A DNA stretch of 64,000 nt from Sphingomonas endophytica (GCF_001476895.1 NZ_LDTB01000007.1:22329-86328), one strand, 5' to 3'. Numbered from the stretch's first letter, positions 44,998 to 54,662 are shown. Numbers and translations are program-made. Notes: generated by a model from the letters alone, not told the origin.

Positions 44998-45341
44998 TGG
45001 ACGCGGTCGGACCGATCAGCGGCGCCACCGGGCTGGACACCGGCCTGTCGCGCGCCGCGACGCGCGCGAACCTCGACAAGGCGGCGCAGCAGTTCGAGGC
45101 CGTGTTCACCGGCATGATGCTGAAATCGATGCGCCAGGCCAAGCTCGCCGATCCGCTGATCGACAGCAAGGCGATGGAGACGTTCCGCGACATGAGCGAC
45201 CAGAAGGTCGTGCAGCAGATGGCGGAACACACCCCGCTCGGCATCGGCGCGGCGATGAGCAAGTTCCTGGCGCAGGCGCAGCCGGAGCTGGGATCGGAGC
45301 CGGCCTCCGCGGCGCAAAACACGCCAACGACAAAGCCTTGA
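44997..45341 (+). CDS. flgJ: Rod-binding protein FlgJ (N-terminal domain only)
   Basis: A 114-residue protein with the rod-binding domain KAAQQFEAVFTGMMLKSMRQAKLADPLIDSKAMETFRDMSDQKVVQQMAEHTPLGIGAAM. The muramidase domain present in gamma-proteobacterial FlgJ is absent; a separate SLT-type enzyme is encoded at 35006-35869. Confidence 0.94.
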   Translation: MDAVGPISGATGLDTGLSRAATRANLDKAAQQFEAVFTGMMLKSMRQAKLADPLIDSKAMETFRDMSDQKVVQQMAEHTPLGIGAAMSKFLAQAQPELGSEPASAAQNTPTTKP

Positions 45342-45411
45342 CGGCCGCGCGAGTCCGGCGACTCGCACGCCTTAAACCCGATTTTAACCCGACTCGTGCC
45401 ACCCTGTCCGC

Positions 45412-46755
45412 ATGGCTGATCTGCTCTCCATCGGCGCTTCGGGCGTGCGCACGTATCAGACGGCGCTGACGACGACGTCGGAGAACATCGCCAATGCCGG
45501 CAACGCGTCCTATGTGCGGCGCACGCCCAGCATCCGCGAGATCAGCGGCGGCACCGGCTACAATACGTCATCGCCCAACGGCATGGGCTCCTCGGCGTTC
45601 AACATCCTGCGCTCCGGCAATGCCTATGCGGATCAGTCGCTGCGCACCGCCGCGTCGGACCTGTCGCGGACCGAGGCGGGGTCGGTGTGGCTGGAGCGGA
45701 TCGAGACCGCGCTGGGCAGCGGGCAATTGTCCTCGCGACTGACCAGTTTCTTCGCGGCCGGCACGGCGTTGCAGGCCGATCCCACATCCGCCGCCCTGCG
45801 TGCCGGGATGCTGAGCGCGGGTTCGTCGGTCGCCGATGCCTTCGGCGTTACCGCGCGCGCGCTGGACGATGCCGCCGCCGAGCTGGACGGTCAGGCCGGA
45901 CAGGCCGCCGCCGAGCTGACGCGGCTCAACCAGGCGGTGCTGAAGGTCAATCAGGGGCTGGTGCGTACCGCGCCCGGCACATCGGCGATGGCCGGGTTGA
46001 TGGACCAGCGCGACGACCTGTTGCAGCAGATGAGCGCGCTGACCGACGTCGACGTGAAGATCGACGATTATGGCCGCGCCACCGTCCGGGCCGGCGGACC
46101 CAATGGCCCGGTGCTGGTCGATCCGCGCGACGCCAGCGAGGTGGCCTATGGCCGCACCGGCAACAATGTCGCGGTGGCGGTACGCCCGCCGACCGGCAAT
46201 CCGACGCTGTTCGCCCCGGACGGCGGGACGCTGGCCGGGATGGTGGAGGGCGCACAGCGCATCGCTTCGAATCGCGACGCGCTCGGGCGGGTCGCCAAGG
46301 ATCTGACCGAGACCGTCAACACGCTCCAGGCGCAGGGCGACGACCTGAAGGGCGTCGCGGGCACCGACTTCTTCCAGTCGAGCGCGACCGACCCAACCAG
46401 CTTCACGGTCAAGCTGACGAACGGCGACAAGATCGCGGCGGCGGCGCGCGCCGGCGGCTCGCGCGACGCGACGAACCTTGCCGCGCTGGCCGGCCAGCGA
46501 ACCGCGATGGGCTTCGAAAGCCGCGTGCAGGGGCTGGTCACCGACAATGCGGCGACGCTGAAGCAGCGGCGGCTGGTGGCCGAGGCGCAGACGACGATCC
46601 GCGACGGTGCGATCACCACGCGCTCCGAACTCACCGGCGTCAATCTGGATAACGAGGCGGTCGACCTGCTGAAGTTTCAGCAGGCCTATCAGGCGTCGAG
46701 CCGCGTCATCCAGGTCGCCAAGGAAACCTTCCAGTCGATCCTCGAGATCAGGTAA
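45412..46755 (+). CDS. flgK: Hook-filament junction protein FlgK
   Basis: A 447-residue HAP1 protein: N-terminus LLSIGASGVRTYQTALTTTSENIANAGNASYVRR, middle MAGLMDQRDDLLQQMSALTDVDVKID, C-terminus TGVNLDNEAVDLLKFQQAYQASSRVIQVAKETFQSILEIR. A 70-base gap separates it from flgJ; it contains direct repeats of TTAAACCCGA / TTTAACCCGA, so a separate promoter is possible. Confidence 0.96.
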   Translation: MADLLSIGASGVRTYQTALTTTSENIANAGNASYVRRTPSIREISGGTGYNTSSPNGMGSSAFNILRSGNAYADQSLRTAASDLSRTEAGSVWLERIETALGSGQLSSRLTSFFAAGTALQADPTSAALRAGMLSAGSSVADAFGVTARALDDAAAELDGQAGQAAAELTRLNQAVLKVNQGLVRTAPGTSAMAGLMDQRDDLLQQMSALTDVDVKIDDYGRATVRAGGPNGPVLVDPRDASEVAYGRTGNNVAVAVRPPTGNPTLFAPDGGTLAGMVEGAQRIASNRDALGRVAKDLTETVNTLQAQGDDLKGVAGTDFFQSSATDPTSFTVKLTNGDKIAAAARAGGSRDATNLAALAGQRTAMGFESRVQGLVTDNAATLKQRRLVAEAQTTIRDGAITTRSELTGVNLDNEAVDLLKFQQAYQASSRVIQVAKETFQSILEIR

Positions 46756-46760
46756 GCGCG

Positions 46761-47657
46761 ATGCAGATCTCCAGCAGCCTCATGTTCGATCGGTCCGCGT
46801 CCCGGATGGGCACGCTGATGGCGATCGCGGCCAAGCTCCAGACGCAGATCGCGACCGGCAAGAAGATGACTTCGCCGTCGGAGGATGTCGCGGTCGGGCA
46901 GCAGCTCGCCGAATTCGATCGCAAGAATATCGATGCCGCCGCGTACACGTCGAACATGAACATGTCGGCGTCGATGCTGTCGCAGGCCGATACGACGCTC
47001 GATTCGATCGTGACCCAGATGCAGCGCGCGACCGAGCTGACGGTGCGCGCCGGCAACGGCTCGCTCAGCGTCCAGGATCGGCAGGTGATCGGCGACGAGC
47101 TGAAGGCGGTCGTCGACACGCTGATCGGTCTCGGCAACGTCAGCGATTCGAATGGCCGCGCCCTGTTCGGCAGCGCGTCGGGCACGCCGGCGATCACGAA
47201 GAACGCGGACGGCACCTTCACCTACAATACCGCGCCATCGCTGTCGGAGGTGCCGATCGCCGACAACATGTCGATCCAGCCGACCGAAACCGCCGCGCGC
47301 GTTTTCCAGAGTCCGGCGGGCGACACGCTGTCCATCCTCAGCCAGCTCGCCGCGTCGCTCCAGGCGGGCGACACGACCGGCGAATCGGCGCGCAACGTGC
47401 TCGACAAGGTGAACACCGCGACCGATCAGGTGTCGATCGTTCAGTCCTCGGTCGGCGCGCGCGCCGCGCGGGTCGAACTGCAGCAGACGTTGCAGGAGAA
47501 CATCTCGGCCGATCGTGAGGAGCTGCGCTCGTCGCTGGAGGACACCGACCTCACCAGCGCCGCCGCCGAATTCGCCAAGACGATGACGATCCTGAACGCG
47601 ACGCAGTCCAGCTTCTCCAAATTGTCGCAGCTTTCGCTGTTCAGCTACCTGCGCTGA
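46761..47657 (+). CDS. flgL: Hook-filament junction protein FlgL
   Basis: A 298-residue HAP3 protein related to flagellin: MQISSSLMFDRSASRMGTLMAIAAKLQTQIATGKKMTSPSEDVAVGQQLAEFDR, and C-terminus DTDLTSAAAEFAKTMTILNATQSSFSKLSQLSLFSYLR. Five bases after flgK. Confidence 0.95.
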   Translation: MQISSSLMFDRSASRMGTLMAIAAKLQTQIATGKKMTSPSEDVAVGQQLAEFDRKNIDAAAYTSNMNMSASMLSQADTTLDSIVTQMQRATELTVRAGNGSLSVQDRQVIGDELKAVVDTLIGLGNVSDSNGRALFGSASGTPAITKNADGTFTYNTAPSLSEVPIADNMSIQPTETAARVFQSPAGDTLSILSQLAASLQAGDTTGESARNVLDKVNTATDQVSIVQSSVGARAARVELQQTLQENISADREELRSSLEDTDLTSAAAEFAKTMTILNATQSSFSKLSQLSLFSYLR

Positions 47658-47760
47658 TCTCTCTCCCTCGCCGCATGCCGCGCCGTCCGGGTCGCACCCG
47701 GGCGGGCGTCGTCGCATGTGGCGCGGTATCGCGTCGCGCCGTCACGATAAACGCCGCAAC

Positions 47761-47794
47761 GGTAACCACTTCTCCACCGCTGCCGGGTTAACCA
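47761..47794 (+). promoter_or_regulatory. Repeated TTAACCAC-type sites before motA
   Basis: GTAACCAC at 47761-47768 and GTTAACCAC at 47786-47794 in the 180-base gap before motA. They resemble the TTAACC half-site of CtrA and the site before the flbD-like gene. No full TTAA-N7-TTAA box is present. Confidence 0.25.
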
Positions 47795-47837
47795 CGGGCC
47801 TCGAGAATCGTCCCGTCAGCGAATTGGGGAAACACGC

Positions 47838-48701
47838 ATGTTTGCGGCCATCGGCCTCGTCGTCCTGCTCGGTATGGTGTTCGGCGGATTCGCCATCACC
47901 GGCGGCAACCTGGAGCCCGTGTTCGAGGCGATCCCGCACGAGATGCTCATCATCGGCGGCGCGGCGGCGGGCGCGCTCATCATCGGCAACTCGATGGGTG
48001 AGCTGAAGGCGATGGGCGGCGGCATCGGCAAGGTGTTCAAGGGCCCGAAGTACAAGAAGCAGGATTATCTCGACGTCATCTTCCTGGTCAGCAAGCTGAT
48101 GAAGATGCTGCGGATGGAAGGACCGATCGCGCTGGAGCCGCATGTCGAGGATCCCAAGTCCTCGGCGGTGTTCGCCGAATATCCCAAGCTGCTGAAGGAC
48201 CATACGCTCGTCAACCTGATCGCCGACACGCTGCGGCTGGTCGTCGTGTCCTCGGGCACGCTCGACGTTCACGCGGTCGAGGAAGTCATGGACAATGCGA
48301 TCAAGACCCACCACCACGAGGTCGAGGGGCCGGAGCATACGCTCCAGAGCCTCGCCGACGCGCTGCCCGCGCTCGGCATCGTCGCGGCGGTGCTCGGCAT
48401 CGTGAAGACGATGGGCTCGATCGACAAGCCGCCATCGGTGCTGGGCGGCATGATCGGCTCGGCGCTGGTCGGCACGTTCATGGGCGTGTTGCTGGCCTAT
48501 GGCATCGTCAATCCGTTCGCGGGCCGGCTGAAGCAGGTCGTGGCGGCGGACGGCGCGATCTATCATGTGGTAAAGCAGATCATCATCGCCTCGCTGCACG
48601 GCCATCCGCAGCCGCTGGTGATCGAGGCGGCACGCTCGGGGATCGATCACAAGAACCAGCCCGGCTTCGCCGAGGTCTTCGACGGCCTGCGCGGTAAGTA
48701 A
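47838..48701 (+). CDS. motA: Flagellar stator protein MotA
   Basis: A 287-residue, four-segment stator protein of the E. coli H+ type (MFAAIGLVVLLGMVFGGFAITGGNLEPVFEAIPHEMLIIGGAAAGALI; ALGIVAAVLGIVKTMGS; MIGSALVGTFMGVLLAYGIVNPFAGRL). The proline-containing pore segments are conserved. It pairs with motB five bases downstream and is distinct from the shortened PomA-like gene at 37809. Confidence 0.96.
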   Translation: MFAAIGLVVLLGMVFGGFAITGGNLEPVFEAIPHEMLIIGGAAAGALIIGNSMGELKAMGGGIGKVFKGPKYKKQDYLDVIFLVSKLMKMLRMEGPIALEPHVEDPKSSAVFAEYPKLLKDHTLVNLIADTLRLVVVSSGTLDVHAVEEVMDNAIKTHHHEVEGPEHTLQSLADALPALGIVAAVLGIVKTMGSIDKPPSVLGGMIGSALVGTFMGVLLAYGIVNPFAGRLKQVVAADGAIYHVVKQIIIASLHGHPQPLVIEAARSGIDHKNQPGFAEVFDGLRGK

Positions 48702-48706
48702 ACGCG

Positions 48707-49609
48707 ATGGCCAAGGCACCGCACGGCAAGAACGAGCCGCCCAAGATCGTCATCGTCAAGAAGATCACGGTCGTCGGCGGCGGGCACCACGGCGGCGCGT
48801 GGAAGGTCGCCTATGCCGATTTCGTGACCGCGATGATGGCGTTCTTCCTGCTGCTCTGGCTGCTGGGCGCCACCACCGAGAAGCAGCGCAAGGGTATCGC
48901 GGACTATTTCGCGCCGACGCTGATCGACAAGAAGCGCGTCGGTATCGGTGGTCAGGGCATCGGCGGCGGCGAATCGCTGACATCGAAGGAGAAGATCGGC
49001 CCGAAGGCGGGCACGTCCGATCTGCACGCGCTGGCGCTCGTCACCGACCGGCCCGTCGGTGAGGCCAAGGGCTTCGGCCAGAAGGGCTCGCTGCGCAGCT
49101 CGGCGGAGATCGCCAAGGAGGATGCCAAGAACTTCAAGCGGCTGCGCGAGGAGGTGATGACCCGCATCGCCGCCAATCGCGCGCTGGCGAAGCTGGCCAA
49201 GCATATCCGCTTCACGATGACGCAGGACGGGATGCGGATCGATCTGGTCGACGATGCCGATTATTCGATGTTCGCGGTCGGCACGACGGCGCTGGCCAGC
49301 GATGCGTCCGAACTGATCGGAATGGTGTCGGACGGGATCAGGGAGATGCCCAATCCGATCATGATCCGCGGCCATACCGACAGCCTGGGCTATGGCGATC
49401 CGCGCGCGATGAACAACTGGATGCTCTCGTCGGGCCGTGCGGAGGCGACGCGGCGGCGGATGGCGCTGGCCGGCATCCCCGAATCGCACTTCAACCGGAT
49501 CGAGGGCGTCGCCGACCGCGAGCCGATGATCGCCGACAATCCCATGGACCCGCGCAACCGCCGCGTGGCGATCACCCTGCTCTACCGCGCGACGACCTTC
49601 GGGCAGTAG
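48707..49609 (+). CDS. motB: Flagellar stator protein MotB
   Basis: A 300-residue protein. One membrane helix has the essential aspartate D38 in WKVAYADFVTAMMAFFLLLWLLG. The C-terminal OmpA domain (residues about 175-295) has IRGHTDSLGYGDPRAMNNWMLSSGRAEATRRRMALAGIP, which anchors the stator to peptidoglycan. Converges with the acyltransferase gene, seven bases apart. Confidence 0.96.
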   Translation: MAKAPHGKNEPPKIVIVKKITVVGGGHHGGAWKVAYADFVTAMMAFFLLLWLLGATTEKQRKGIADYFAPTLIDKKRVGIGGQGIGGGESLTSKEKIGPKAGTSDLHALALVTDRPVGEAKGFGQKGSLRSSAEIAKEDAKNFKRLREEVMTRIAANRALAKLAKHIRFTMTQDGMRIDLVDDADYSMFAVGTTALASDASELIGMVSDGIREMPNPIMIRGHTDSLGYGDPRAMNNWMLSSGRAEATRRRMALAGIPESHFNRIEGVADREPMIADNPMDPRNRRVAITLLYRATTFGQ

Positions 49610-49616
49610 CGGGGTA

Positions 49617-50783
49617 TCACATCAGCGCCGGTCGCGGATCGACATGCGTGCGGCGCGAGGCGTGCCGCCGCAGCCCGATCAGTGGTCGCAGCGGCCCGAT
49701 CGCGCGACCGCCGAGGTAGAAGCCCCAGCAGCCCGCGACCGTCGCCACCACCAGCAGCGCGAAGTTCGCCCAGCCCGGCAGCGCCAGCGGCCGCAGCCAG
49801 AAGGCGATCAGCACGATCAGCGACTGGTGGATCAGGTAGAAAGGGAACACCGCTTCGGTCAGCATCGGTCGCCAGCGGTGGTCGCGGTTCCAGTGGCCAT
49901 CGGCATAGCCGATCAGCGCCGCCACCGCCGTCCACCCCTCCACCGCCCGCGCCAGCGAGAAGACGATCCCCCAGGGGTGCGGCATCGTGCTGCCCGGCCA
50001 GCGGATCTCGATCCCGGCGACGAGCAGATAGGCGGCGACCGCGATCGCCGCCGACGCCTTCCACCGCGCGACCAGCGCCGCCAGCGTATGCGGCGCGCAC
50101 GCCAGCGCGAAGCCGAACAGGAAGGCGGGAAAATAGCTGAAATGCGCCACCCAGTCGTCCGCCAGCGCGTGCGTCTCGCGCCCGCCCGGAAACAGCGCGA
50201 AGTTGACCAGCACCAGCCAGGCGATCGGCACCATCAGCAGCGCGGGCCCGCGCATCATCCACGCGAACCCGGCCTGCAGCGCGCGCGTCGCCACGCCCGG
50301 CAGCACCGCCGCCCCCAGCGCCAGCGCCAGCGTGTAGACCCAGAGATAGGCGACGAACCACAGATGGTTCCAGGCCGGCAGGAACAATGGGCCCACGACC
50401 GCGAACCGGAAATAATCGTGCATCCAGAAGTGCCCGAACCCCGCAGCATAGCCGTACTTCTCGGACAGCTCGACCCAGGGCTGGACCGGCACGATCACGA
50501 CGATGCCGAAGATCAGCGGCACCAGCAGCCGGAGCGAGCGCTGCCGCGCGAACCGCCATGGCACCTTGTTGCGGGTCAGCAGCGCGCGGCTGGCATAGCC
50601 CGACACGACGAACAGCAGCGACAGCCGCCACGGGTTCGACGCCATCATCGGCACCGCCACCCACCACGCGCCGGGCAGCTTGGCGTGGAAATCCCATGGC
50701 ACGAACACCATGCCGACATGATAGAGGATCAGGATCGCGAACGCCCCGATGCGAAGCCAGTCCAGGCCGTAATGACGCTGCAT
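49617..50783 (-). CDS. Acyltransferase-3 family membrane protein
   Basis: A 388-residue multi-pass protein starting [27 protein letters not shown], the acyltransferase-3 signature (LDWLR followed by the H of LYH). About ten hydrophobic segments follow. The family O-acylates surface glycans or glucans, similar to OpgC and OafA; the substrate is unknown. The open frame extends to 51122 over ispG, but the ATG at 50783 fits. Confidence 0.85.
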   Translation of the reverse strand: MQRHYGLDWLRIGAFAILILYHVGMVFVPWDFHAKLPGAWWVAVPMMASNPWRLSLLFVVSGYASRALLTRNKVPWRFARQRSLRLLVPLIFGIVVIVPVQPWVELSEKYGYAAGFGHFWMHDYFRFAVVGPLFLPAWNHLWFVAYLWVYTLALALGAAVLPGVATRALQAGFAWMMRGPALLMVPIAWLVLVNFALFPGGRETHALADDWVAHFSYFPAFLFGFALACAPHTLAALVARWKASAAIAVAAYLLVAGIEIRWPGSTMPHPWGIVFSLARAVEGWTAVAALIGYADGHWNRDHRWRPMLTEAVFPFYLIHQSLIVLIAFWLRPLALPGWANFALLVVATVAGCWGFYLGGRAIGPLRPLIGLRRHASRRTHVDPRPALM

Positions 50784-50856
50784 CCGCCGCCGCCTAGCAA
50801 AATGCGCACGTTCTCGCGACTTTGAACTGCCACGCGGGAGGCGTATAGGGGCGGGC

Positions 50857-51981
50857 ATGTCGATCCGTCCGTGGCGCGATATCGCGCGTCGTCCCAGCCG
50901 CCAGATCATGGTCGGCAACGTCCCCGTCGGTGGGGATGCCCCCGTCACCGTGCAGACGATGACCAACACCCCGACCGAGGATGCCGCCGCGACGATCGAC
51001 CAGATCCGCCGCTGCGAGGAGGCCGGCGCCGACATCATCCGCGTCAGCTGCCCCGACGTCGCCTCCACCGCCGCGCTCGGCCAGATCGTCCGCGCGGCGA
51101 AGGTGCCGATCGTCGCCGACATCCACTTCCACTACAAGCGCGCGCTGGAGGCAGCGGACGCGGGCGCGGCGTGCCTGCGCATCAATCCCGGCAACATCGG
51201 CTCGTCCGAGCGCGTCGCGGAGGTGGTGCGCGCCGCCAAGGCGAACGGCTGCGCGATCCGCATCGGGGTCAACGCCGGGTCGCTGGAAAAGGACCTGCTC
51301 GAAAAATACGGCGAGCCGTGCCCCGAGGCATTGGTCGAATCCGCGCTCGACCATATCAAGCTGCTCCAGGACCACGATTTCCACGAATATAAGGTCGCGG
51401 TGAAGGCGTCGGACGTCTTCCTCGCGGTCGCCGCCTATCAGGGGCTGGCCGAGGCGACCGACTGCCCGCTGCATCTGGGCATCACCGAGGCGGGCGGGCT
51501 GATCGGCGGCACGGTGAAATCGTCGATCGGGCTCGGCTCGCTGCTCTGGTTCGGTATCGGCGACACGATCCGCGTCTCGCTGTCGGCAGAGCCGGAAGAG
51601 GAAGTCCGCGTCGGCTTCGAGATCCTGAAGGCGCTCGGCATCCGCAATCGCGGCGTGCGCGTGGTGAGCTGCCCGAGCTGCGCGCGGCAGGGCTTCGACG
51701 TCATCCGCACCGTGCAGGCACTGGAGGAACGGCTCCAGCACATCCGCACCCCGATGAGCCTGTCGGTGCTCGGCTGCGTCGTCAACGGCCCCGGCGAGGC
51801 GCGCGAAACCGACATCGGCATTACCGGCGGCGGCAACGGCAAGCACATGGTCTATCTGTCGGGCGTCACCGACCACCATGTCCAGGACGCCGACATGATC
51901 GACCATATCGTCAAGCTGGTCGAGGCGAAGGCCGCCGAGATCGAGGCGGCCGACGCGGCGGCGAAGCTGGTCGCGGCATAG
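50857..51981 (+). CDS. ispG: 4-hydroxy-3-methylbut-2-enyl diphosphate synthase (IspG)
   Basis: A 374-residue [4Fe-4S] enzyme of the MEP isoprenoid pathway. N-terminal TIM barrel ([46 protein letters not shown]). C-terminal cluster motif [11 protein letters not shown] and [11 protein letters not shown] supplies the three cysteines. Length is normal for the bacterial form. Confidence 0.97.
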   Translation: MSIRPWRDIARRPSRQIMVGNVPVGGDAPVTVQTMTNTPTEDAAATIDQIRRCEEAGADIIRVSCPDVASTAALGQIVRAAKVPIVADIHFHYKRALEAADAGAACLRINPGNIGSSERVAEVVRAAKANGCAIRIGVNAGSLEKDLLEKYGEPCPEALVESALDHIKLLQDHDFHEYKVAVKASDVFLAVAAYQGLAEATDCPLHLGITEAGGLIGGTVKSSIGLGSLLWFGIGDTIRVSLSAEPEEEVRVGFEILKALGIRNRGVRVVSCPSCARQGFDVIRTVQALEERLQHIRTPMSLSVLGCVVNGPGEARETDIGITGGGNGKHMVYLSGVTDHHVQDADMIDHIVKLVEAKAAEIEAADAAAKLVAA

Positions 51982-51993
51982 GTCCTGTGCTAT

Positions 51994-52019
51994 ATGTCAG
52001 GTCCTGGAGGGCCTGACAT
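51994..52019 (+). promoter_or_regulatory. Palindromic operator overlapping the antitoxin start
   Basis: A near-perfect 26-base palindrome with 12-base arms and one mismatch (left arm ATGTCAGGTCCT, centre GG, right arm AGGGCCTGACAT). It contains the GGAGG ribosome-binding site and ends inside the ATG at 52018. Such a site before an AbrB-fold antitoxin is typical of autoregulation. Confidence 0.7.
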
Positions 52020-52296
52020 GACCTACCATGCGAAAGTGATTGCCGGCGGCAAGATCGTCATACCGGCGGATCTACGACGCGAACTCGGCATCAAGGACGG
52101 CGATTCGGTCATCATCGACCGGGACGCCTCTGGCGCGATGGTGCTCAAGACACACGCGCAGATCGTTCGCGAAGTGCAGGACATCTTTCGCCCCTTCCGC
52201 GATCCGGCCCGCGGTATCGTCGATGAATTGCTGGCCGGGCGACGTGAAGAGCAGAAGCGCGAAAGCGACGCCGCCGATGCCGCCTCTGCGGCATGA
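52018..52296 (+). CDS. AbrB/SpoVT-type antitoxin (VapB-like)
   Basis: A 92-residue protein with an N-terminal swapped-hairpin DNA-binding domain (TYHAKVIAGGKIVIPADLRRELGIKDGDSVII). A C-terminal charged helix (IVREVQDIFRPFRDPARGIVDELLAGRREEQKRES) probably wraps the toxin. The ATG at 52018 has GGAGG nine bases upstream; an in-frame ATG at 51994 lies inside the palindrome and is less likely. Overlaps the toxin by four bases. Confidence 0.9.
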   Translation: MTYHAKVIAGGKIVIPADLRRELGIKDGDSVIIDRDASGAMVLKTHAQIVREVQDIFRPFRDPARGIVDELLAGRREEQKRESDAADAASAA

Positions 52297-52673
52297 CCAT
52301 CGTCATCGACGCTTCCGCTCTGCTGGCGCTCCTGTTCGACGAGCCGGGTGGTGAGGCCGTGCTGCCACTGGTCCGTGGCGCCTTGCTGTCGGCAGTCAAT
52401 CTCGACGAGGTGCTCCATAAATGCACGCGGCGCGGCATCGACGCGACGGCGGTGCTGGATAGCGTCCGGCGTCTCGAGGTGATCGTCATTCCCTTCGATG
52501 CGGAGCAGGCGCTGGTCAGCGCGACGCTTCACGCGCGCGCGCAGGCGTGGCGGCTGTCCTTCGCCGACCGCGCCTGTCTGGCACTCGGCAACATGCAGGG
52601 CGCGACGATTGTGACGGCTGATCGCGCGTGGCAGGCGTTCGATGGCGACGCCGACATCCGCCTCATCCGGTGA
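52293..52673 (+). CDS. vapC: VapC-type PIN-domain toxin
   Basis: A 126-residue PIN RNase. Metal-binding acidic residues are D6 (VIDASALLAL), E39 (NLDEV), D92 (SFADRACLAL) and D110 (VTADRAW), a complete set. VapC toxins cleave tRNA or rRNA. It is translationally coupled to the antitoxin (ATGA) and its stop overlaps the next transporter gene (GTGA). Confidence 0.92.
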   Translation: MTIVIDASALLALLFDEPGGEAVLPLVRGALLSAVNLDEVLHKCTRRGIDATAVLDSVRRLEVIVIPFDAEQALVSATLHARAQAWRLSFADRACLALGNMQGATIVTADRAWQAFDGDADIRLIR

Positions 52674-53572
52674 CCACCCCCCGCCACCTCTCCCCCGCGC
52701 TGGCGCTCGCCGTGGCGGCGGGCGGGATCGGGCTGTTCTCGATCATGGACGCCTTCATGAAGTCGCTGGTGATCGCGATCGGCGTCTATAACGCGCTGCT
52801 CTGGCGCACGATGCTGTCGACCGTCATCGGCGGGGTCGCGTGGCGCGCCGGCGGCGGGCGGCGGATCGGCGCGCGGGCGCTCCGGCTGCATGTCGCGCGC
52901 GGCAGCCTCACCACCGCGATGGCGCTGCTGTTCTTCTGGGGTCTGGGCCGCGTGCCGATGGCGCAGGCGATCGCGCTCACCTACATCGCGCCGCTGCTGG
53001 CGCTGCTGCTCGGCGCGTGGTTGCTGGGCGAGCGCGTCGGGGCGCGCGTGGTCGGTGCCTCGATCGCCGCCCTCGTGGGGGTGGCGGTGATCCTCGCCGG
53101 GCAGGCGCGGATGGCGCTGGGGCCGGAGGCATTGTGGGGCGCGGGCGCGATCCTGCTGTCGGCGATCCTCTATGCCGGCAATCTGATCGTCGCGCGGCTC
53201 CAGAGTCAGGCCGCCGCCCCGCGCGAGATCGCGTTCGTGCAGTCGGCGGTGACGGCGACACTGCTGCTATGCGCCGCGCCATGGCTCGCCGTGCTGCCCC
53301 CGCCCGAGGCGTGGTGGAAGATCGCGGTCGCCGCCGCGCTGGCAGCGGGCTCGCTGTTCCTGCTCGGCTGGGCCTATGCCCACGCCGAGGCGGGGTTCCT
53401 CGCGACGACCGAATATACGTCGTTCGTCTATGCGGCGGTGCTGGGCTGGCTGTTCTTCGGCGAGGCGGTCGCGCCGACGACGCTGCTGGGGGCAGGGGTG
53501 ATCGTCGCCGCCTGCCTCTACGCCGCCCGTCGCCGCGCGGTGCCACAAGGCGCACTCGAAGGCGCGGCCTGA
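52670..53572 (+). CDS. DMT-superfamily (EamA) transporter
   Basis: About 300 residues with ten hydrophobic segments and two EamA repeats (ALAVAAGGIGLFSIMDAFMKSLVIAIGVYNALLWRTM; AALAAGSLFLLGWAYAHAEAGFLATTEYTSFVYAAVLGWLFFGEAVAP). The GTG at 52670 overlaps the toxin stop; the earlier ATG at 52628 would overlap vapC by 46 bases. Substrate unknown. Transcribed with the toxin-antitoxin pair by position. Confidence 0.85.
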   Translation: MTTPRHLSPALALAVAAGGIGLFSIMDAFMKSLVIAIGVYNALLWRTMLSTVIGGVAWRAGGGRRIGARALRLHVARGSLTTAMALLFFWGLGRVPMAQAIALTYIAPLLALLLGAWLLGERVGARVVGASIAALVGVAVILAGQARMALGPEALWGAGAILLSAILYAGNLIVARLQSQAAAPREIAFVQSAVTATLLLCAAPWLAVLPPPEAWWKIAVAAALAAGSLFLLGWAYAHAEAGFLATTEYTSFVYAAVLGWLFFGEAVAPTTLLGAGVIVAACLYAARRRAVPQGALEGAA

Positions 53573-53584
53573 CCCCGCCAATTC

Positions 53585-53679
53585 CGTCATTCCCGCGAAG
53601 GCGGGAATCCAGACGCGCAGGTCCTCGCAAGGGTCGAAACGTCAGAGGTTCTGGATTCCCGCCGTTGCGGGAATGGCCG
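53585..53679. repeat. Paired REP-like element (BIME type)
   Basis: CGTCATTCCCGCGAAGGC... and the inverse ATTCCCGCCGTTGCGGGA... flank ACGTCAGAGGTTCTGG. Same family and layout as 7186-7280 and 17153-17246. Confidence 0.85.
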
Positions 53680-53715
53680 TTGGGTGCCGGCACCGAACCC
53701 GGTACACCGCTTCCC

Positions 53716-54198
53716 ATGACCGTCACGATCCGCCCCGCGACCCCCGCCGACGTCCCGACGATGCTCGGCTTCATTCGCGACCTCGCCACCTTCGAGAAAC
53801 AACCCGACGCGGTAGAGGCCACCGAGCCGATGCTCCACGACGCGCTGTTCGGTGCGCATCCCGCGGCCGAGGGGCTGATCGCCGATCTCGACGGTCGCGC
53901 GGTCGGCTTCGCGATCTTCTATCTCACCTTCTCCACCTGGACCGGCAAGCGCGGCATCTGGCTCGACGACCTCTATATCGCGCCCGCGGCACGCGGGCAG
54001 GGCGCGGGCGCGGCACTGTTGCAGTCACTCGCCGGGATCGCGGTCGATCGCGGCTATGCGCGCTTCGAATGGTGGGTGCTCGACTGGAATACCCCGGCGA
54101 TCGATTTCTACCGCGCCAAGGGAGCGATCGCGCAGGACGAATGGACCGTGCAGCGCGTCGATGGCGATGCGCTCCGCCTTCTCGCGGGGCGCGGCTGA
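53716..54198 (+). CDS. GNAT-family N-acetyltransferase
   Basis: A 160-residue GNAT protein (TIRPATPADVPTMLGFIRDLATFEKQPD; acetyl-CoA loop IAPAARGQGAGAALLQSLA; WWVLDWNTPAIDFYRAKGA). It resembles the spermidine/thialysine acetyltransferase-like subgroup. The substrate is not certain. One-base overlap with the following SMR gene. Confidence 0.88.
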   Translation: MTVTIRPATPADVPTMLGFIRDLATFEKQPDAVEATEPMLHDALFGAHPAAEGLIADLDGRAVGFAIFYLTFSTWTGKRGIWLDDLYIAPAARGQGAGAALLQSLAGIAVDRGYARFEWWVLDWNTPAIDFYRAKGAIAQDEWTVQRVDGDALRLLAGRG

Positions 54199-54518
54199 TG
54201 GCGTGGTTGTGGCTGATCGCCGGTGGCCTGTTCGAGATCGGGTTCACCACCTGCCTGCGCAACGCCGACGGCTTCCGGCATGTCGGCTGGACGCTCGGCT
54301 TCCTCGCCTCGGTGTCGCTGTCGATGCTGCTGCTGGAGGTCGCTGCGCGCAGCATCCCGATGGGAACCGCCTATGCGGTCTGGACCGGGATCGGTGCGCT
54401 CGGCACCGTCCTGACCGGCATCCTGTTCTACGGAGAGGTGGCGACGCCGCTGCGGCTGCTGCTGATCCTCGGCGCGGTCGGCTGTATCGCCGGGCTGAAG
54501 CTGACGGCCGGTCATTAG
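54198..54518 (+). CDS. sugE: SMR-family exporter, SugE/Gdx-like
   Basis: A 106-residue, four-helix small multidrug resistance protein. The essential glutamate is E13 (AGGLFEIGFTTCLRNADGF). The motif GTAYAVWTGIGALGTVLTGILFYGE fits the SugE/Gdx subgroup, many of which export guanidinium. No guanidine riboswitch is visible; the gene is coupled to the GNAT gene by TGATG. Confidence 0.85.
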   Translation: MAWLWLIAGGLFEIGFTTCLRNADGFRHVGWTLGFLASVSLSMLLLEVAARSIPMGTAYAVWTGIGALGTVLTGILFYGEVATPLRLLLILGAVGCIAGLKLTAGH

Positions 54519-54546
54519 AACGAGATGGTGTGCGATTGACTCACCC

Positions 54547-54623
54547 CGTCATTGCGAGCGGAGCGAAGCAATCCAGTCCCGGACCAGGACGCCCTGGATT
54601 GCTTCGCTCCGCTCGCAATGACG
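54547..54623. repeat. Palindromic REP-like element, GCGAAGCAATCC family
   Basis: CGTCATTGCGAGCGGAGCG... with AAGCAATCCAG and the exact inverse CTGGATTGCTTCGCTC...GCAATGACG around a 17-base loop; the stems are about 30 bases each. A sister copy is at 60912-60989. Confidence 0.9.
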
Positions 54624-54662
54624 GAATCGCTCGACGTCATCATGCAAAGGGGAGAGCGAGTG

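Noticed and set aside
52628..52669. ATG at 52628 as the start of the second EamA transporter
   Set aside because: It would overlap vapC by 46 bases and adds a basic, non-membrane extension; the GTG at 52670 couples to the vapC stop.
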